This document shows, one piece after another, positions 31,465 to 33,464 of a DNA stretch of 33,464 bases (positions are counted from its first letter, which is position 1; each line of letters starts with the position of its first letter). A program made the translations under genes and the position numbers. Under the pieces are notes generated by a model. The model saw only the letters and a list, made by a program, of their open reading frames with translations, ran no database searches and was not told the origin of the DNA. The DNA comes from Clostridia bacterium (GTDB taxonomy: Bacteria; Bacillota; Clostridia; Christensenellales; Borkfalkiaceae): positions 1-33,464 of the forward strand of contig JAGAJI010000064.1 of assembly GCA_017626135.1 (NCBI GenBank). Direction: 5' to 3'.

Positions 31465-33000
31465 TCAATCCACCTGACTGAGCGTCGCGGCGTAAGTACG
31501 ATAGGAGATCGCCTCGTACAAATGATCGGGCAGGATATCCTCGGACAGGTCGAGATCGGCGATCGTGCGCGCCACTTTCAAAATTCTCGAACGGGCTCTT
31601 GCGGAGAGGTGCAGCGTCTCGAACGCCTCGCGCAAAACCTGCTCACATTCCGCGTTGAGTTTGCAATAGGCACGAATCTCCTTCTCCCCCATTTCCGCGT
31701 TCGTCTTGACCATGCTCCCCTCGAAGCGCTCTCTTTGCACCTTTCGTACGCGATCGGCGCGCGATTTCACTTCCGCGCTCGACTCTTCTCTCGTCTCGGA
31801 AACGAGTGCGTCGTAGTCCACGCCGTCCACTTCCACCTGAATGTCGATTCGATCGAGCAGAGGCCCGGACACGCGGGCGCGGTATTTGCGGATATCGTTG
31901 GGGGTACAGGTACAACGGCGTTTGGTACTGCCGTAATTGCCGCAGGGACAGGGATTCATGCTCGCACAGAGCATGAAGGACGCGGGGAAAGTGACCGTGC
32001 CGCCCGCACGCGATACGGTGATGACGCCGTCCTCCAAGGGCTGACGGAGGGATTCGAGGGCGGAACGCTTGTATTCGGGCAATTCGTCCAAGAACAGCAC
32101 GCCGCCGTGCGCCAAACTGATTTCCCCGGGGTGCACCGTCTTATTTCCGCCGCCGCACAAGGACACCGTCGTTGCGGTGTGGTGAGGACTGCGGAAGGGG
32201 CGTTCGGTGACGATGCCGGCTTCGCCGAGCGTACCTGCCACCGAGTGGATTTTCGTGATTTCGAGTGCCTCGTCGAAGGACATATCGGGCAGTACGGAGG
32301 GAATGGACCGCGCCAACATCGTCTTGCCGCTCCCCGGGGGCCCGACGAAAAGGATATTGTGACCGCCTGCCACCGCCACTTCCAACGCGCGCTTGGCAAT
32401 GGGTTGCCCCTTGACGAAGGACAGATCGTAGGAGACTTTCTTCTCGGATTCCGCCTGTGCAAAGGAGCCTGCCGGGACGGGCGTCAAAGGCGCCACGCCT
32501 GCCAGATGATCGAACACCTCGCGAAGGGTCTTCGCCGCGTAGACGGTGACCCCTTGGATAAAGCTCGCTTCCCTTGCGTTGTCGTAGGGAATGATAAACT
32601 CTTTGAATCCCTTATCCCTCGCGGAAATGAGGGCGGGCAACACGCCCGACACGGGACGCAGATCGCCGTTTAAGGCGAGCTCGCCCAAGAAAACGATGCC
32701 GCCCACGTCCGCCTGCAACGTACCGTAACTGACGAGCAGACTGATCGCCACGGGCAAGTCGAAGGACGTCCCTTCCTTTTTGACGTAGGCAGGCGCGAGG
32801 TTGACGGTGATCTTGTGCATGGGAAATTCAAGCATACTGTTCTTGACCGCACTTCTTACCCGCTCTTTGGACTCCTTCACGGCGGCGTCGGGAAGACCTA
32901 CCATTTCGTAGGACGGCACCCCGCGCGTCACGTCCGCTTCCACCGTCACGCAAACGCCTTCCAACCCTGCCAAAGCGTAACTTTGCACTCTTGCAATCAT
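31465..33000 (-). CDS. comM: YifB/ComM-family AAA ATPase (Mg-chelatase-like)
   Basis: The 511-residue protein has an N-terminal Lon-S5-like domain (MIARVQSYALAGLEGVCVTVEADVTRGVPSYEMVGLPDAAVKESKERVRSAV). It continues with Walker A VGPPGSGKTM (about 219-228), the Mg-chelatase block FRSPHHT, Walker B GVLFLDELPE, and the Cys-rich NPCPCGNYG...RCTC (about 353-368) typical of YifB. The C-terminal winged domain carries LSARARSRILKVARTIADL. ComM/YifB is a hexameric helicase that promotes branch migration during natural transformation in some bacteria. Its position ahead of dprA supports a DNA-uptake or recombination role; whether this organism is competent is unknown. AAGGAGG precedes the ATG. Confidence 0.93.
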   Translation of the reverse strand: MIARVQSYALAGLEGVCVTVEADVTRGVPSYEMVGLPDAAVKESKERVRSAVKNSMLEFPMHKITVNLAPAYVKKEGTSFDLPVAISLLVSYGTLQADVGGIVFLGELALNGDLRPVSGVLPALISARDKGFKEFIIPYDNAREASFIQGVTVYAAKTLREVFDHLAGVAPLTPVPAGSFAQAESEKKVSYDLSFVKGQPIAKRALEVAVAGGHNILFVGPPGSGKTMLARSIPSVLPDMSFDEALEITKIHSVAGTLGEAGIVTERPFRSPHHTATTVSLCGGGNKTVHPGEISLAHGGVLFLDELPEYKRSALESLRQPLEDGVITVSRAGGTVTFPASFMLCASMNPCPCGNYGSTKRRCTCTPNDIRKYRARVSGPLLDRIDIQVEVDGVDYDALVSETREESSAEVKSRADRVRKVQRERFEGSMVKTNAEMGEKEIRAYCKLNAECEQVLREAFETLHLSARARSRILKVARTIADLDLSEDILPDHLYEAISYRTYAATLSQVD

Positions 33001-33057
33001 ATTTCCTCCTTCGCCTTAAAAACAGGCAAACTCCCCTACATTATATATACAGTTACT

Positions 33058-33086
33058 ATTGTACCCCAAAAAAAAGAAAAAGTAAA
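33058..33086 (-). promoter_or_regulatory. Candidate promoter of the yifB-to-hslU unit
   Basis: Minus-strand TTTACT (33081-33086), 17-base spacer, TACAAT (33058-33063). The spacer is nearly all T. A second TATAAT lies close by (about 33041-33046) without a good -35. Confidence 0.6.
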
Positions 33087-33180
33087 CAAAATCAAGGGGG
33101 GAATTTGCAAAAAAAATAATTTTATCGCAGGGAATTTTCCTTTTTTCCGATCGTCCCTTCGGAGCCGAAAATAGAAAAAC

Positions 33181-33211
33181 GGGCATACCAGGTATGCGTT
33201 GAACGGTCAAA
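33181..33211 (+). repeat. Short palindromic repeat, perfect copy 1
   Basis: GCATACC-A-GGTATGC is a perfect 7-bp dyad, followed by GTTGAACGGTCAAA. The full 31 bases are identical to 33265-33295. Confidence 0.8.
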
Positions 33212-33264
33212 ACGGGGAAATTCGACGGCGATTTTTCCCCTCACTTTGCGAAAAAGAGGCATAT

Positions 33265-33295
33265 GGGCATACCAGGTATGCGTTGAACGGTCAAA
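33265..33295 (+). repeat. Short palindromic repeat, perfect copy 2
   Basis: Identical over 31 bases to 33181-33211, start-to-start distance 84 bases, same orientation. The DNA between copies is not repeated. Confidence 0.8.
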
Positions 33296-33310
33296 GCGAG
33301 GCGAAATGCA

Positions 33311-33345
33311 AAAAAATAAGCCCGTCCTGACTTTGGACAAGCTTA
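33311..33345 (-). terminator. Terminator after rplS
   Basis: On the minus strand TAAGCTTGTCC pairs with GGACGGGCTTA (two G-U pairs) round a seven-base loop and runs into ATTTTTTT, 24 bases after the rplS stop. Confidence 0.85.
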
Positions 33346-33368
33346 CTCTTCTCGATTGTAAAACCGAC

Positions 33369-33464
33369 TTAAATGTTTTCCTTAACTTTCGCTGCTTTAC
33401 CGGTGCGGCTACGCAAGTAATAAAGCTTCGCTCTTCTTACTTTACCCTTTCTTACAACCGTGAT
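33369..33464 (-). CDS. rplS: 50S ribosomal protein L19, C-terminal part (cut by the window edge)
   Basis: The last 31 codons of L19 are in the window, reading [20 protein letters not shown] and then [11 protein letters not shown] before TAA. The [14 protein letters not shown] motif is diagnostic. L19 sits at the 30S-50S interface. The N-terminal three quarters lie beyond base 33464. In Firmicutes rplS often closes the rpsP-rimM-trmD operon; here it is followed by its own terminator and then the yifB cluster. Confidence 0.93.
   Translation of the reverse strand: MTVVRKGKVRRAKLYYLRSRTGKAAKVKENI

Larger units (their letters stand above)
33001..33368. other. Spacer between rplS and yifB
   Basis: A geneless 368-base stretch. 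It holds the yifB promoter (33058-33086), a T/A-rich middle with no feature seen from 33090 to 33170, two identical 31-base palindromic repeats and the rplS terminator. A 72-codon open frame across the repeats is considered spurious. Confidence 0.6.

Noticed and set aside
33181..33295. Two identical 31-base repeats with a spacer, CRISPR-like
   Set aside because: Only two copies, spacer of 53 bases, no Cas gene nearby, and the same motif is scattered singly through the window, including inside genes.
33122..33340. 72-codon minus-strand frame with an internal protein repeat (FDRSTHTWYA twice)
   Set aside because: The protein repeat is just the translated DNA repeat; no ribosome site, and it overlaps the rplS terminator.
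1..33464. tRNA or rRNA genes
   Set aside because: No cloverleaf with a GTTC-type T-arm or rRNA-like conserved stretch was noticed in the intergenic parts.

Overview
The window looks like a chromosomal stretch of a Gram-positive, Clostridia-type bacterium (Bacillota). The reasons are strong AGGAGG-type ribosome binding sites, TTGACA-17-TATAAT promoters, a T-box leader in front of cysE-cysS, the yifB-dprA-topA-trmFO-hslV-hslU gene order, and a short AlaRS and GTP-type PEPCK. An uncultured gut lineage (Christensenellales-like) is a guess. Most of the window is GC-moderate housekeeping DNA. About 20.8-22.5 kb is a clearly AT-rich accessory patch.

Layout. 0.1-3.8 kb: a DUF1846 protein (+) converges with a GlmU-like beta-helix protein plus glmM (-), which are translationally coupled. 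3.9-7.6 kb: pckG and a membrane family-2 glycosyltransferase (-). 7.7-11.3 kb: the complete proline pathway proB-proA-proC (+), whose spacers are filled with hairpin-rich repeats. 11.3-14.2 kb: an Xre-type regulator with a 19-fold five-residue repeat, and a naturally short alaS (-). 14.2-17.6 kb: a T-box(Cys)-cysE-cysS-exonuclease operon (-). 17.8-18.6 kb: a lone DeoR-family regulator (+). 18.7-20.6 kb: rpsB-tsf (-). 20.7-22.5 kb: the AT-rich patch, with a small basic toxin-like protein and an acidic partner (-) divergent from a WYL-like regulator and a 43-residue basic peptide (+). 22.7-24.3 kb: hisS-trxA (-). 24.6-33.1 kb: yifB-DUF1294-dprA-topA-trmFO-hslV-hslU (-). The window ends inside rplS (-).

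Two kinds of repeated DNA are not explained by the genes. First, a roughly 20-bp imperfect palindrome (core GCATACC-A-GGTATGC, one side continuing GTTGA) occurs about twelve times in both orientations, between genes and inside reading frames. Second, modular hairpin clusters lie in the proB/proA, proA/proC, hisS/hslU and pckG upstream gaps; their stems show paired compensatory changes between copies. These repeats and the small toxin-like pair are the most interesting unexplained elements. No tRNA, rRNA, CRISPR array, insertion sequence or integrase was recognised.
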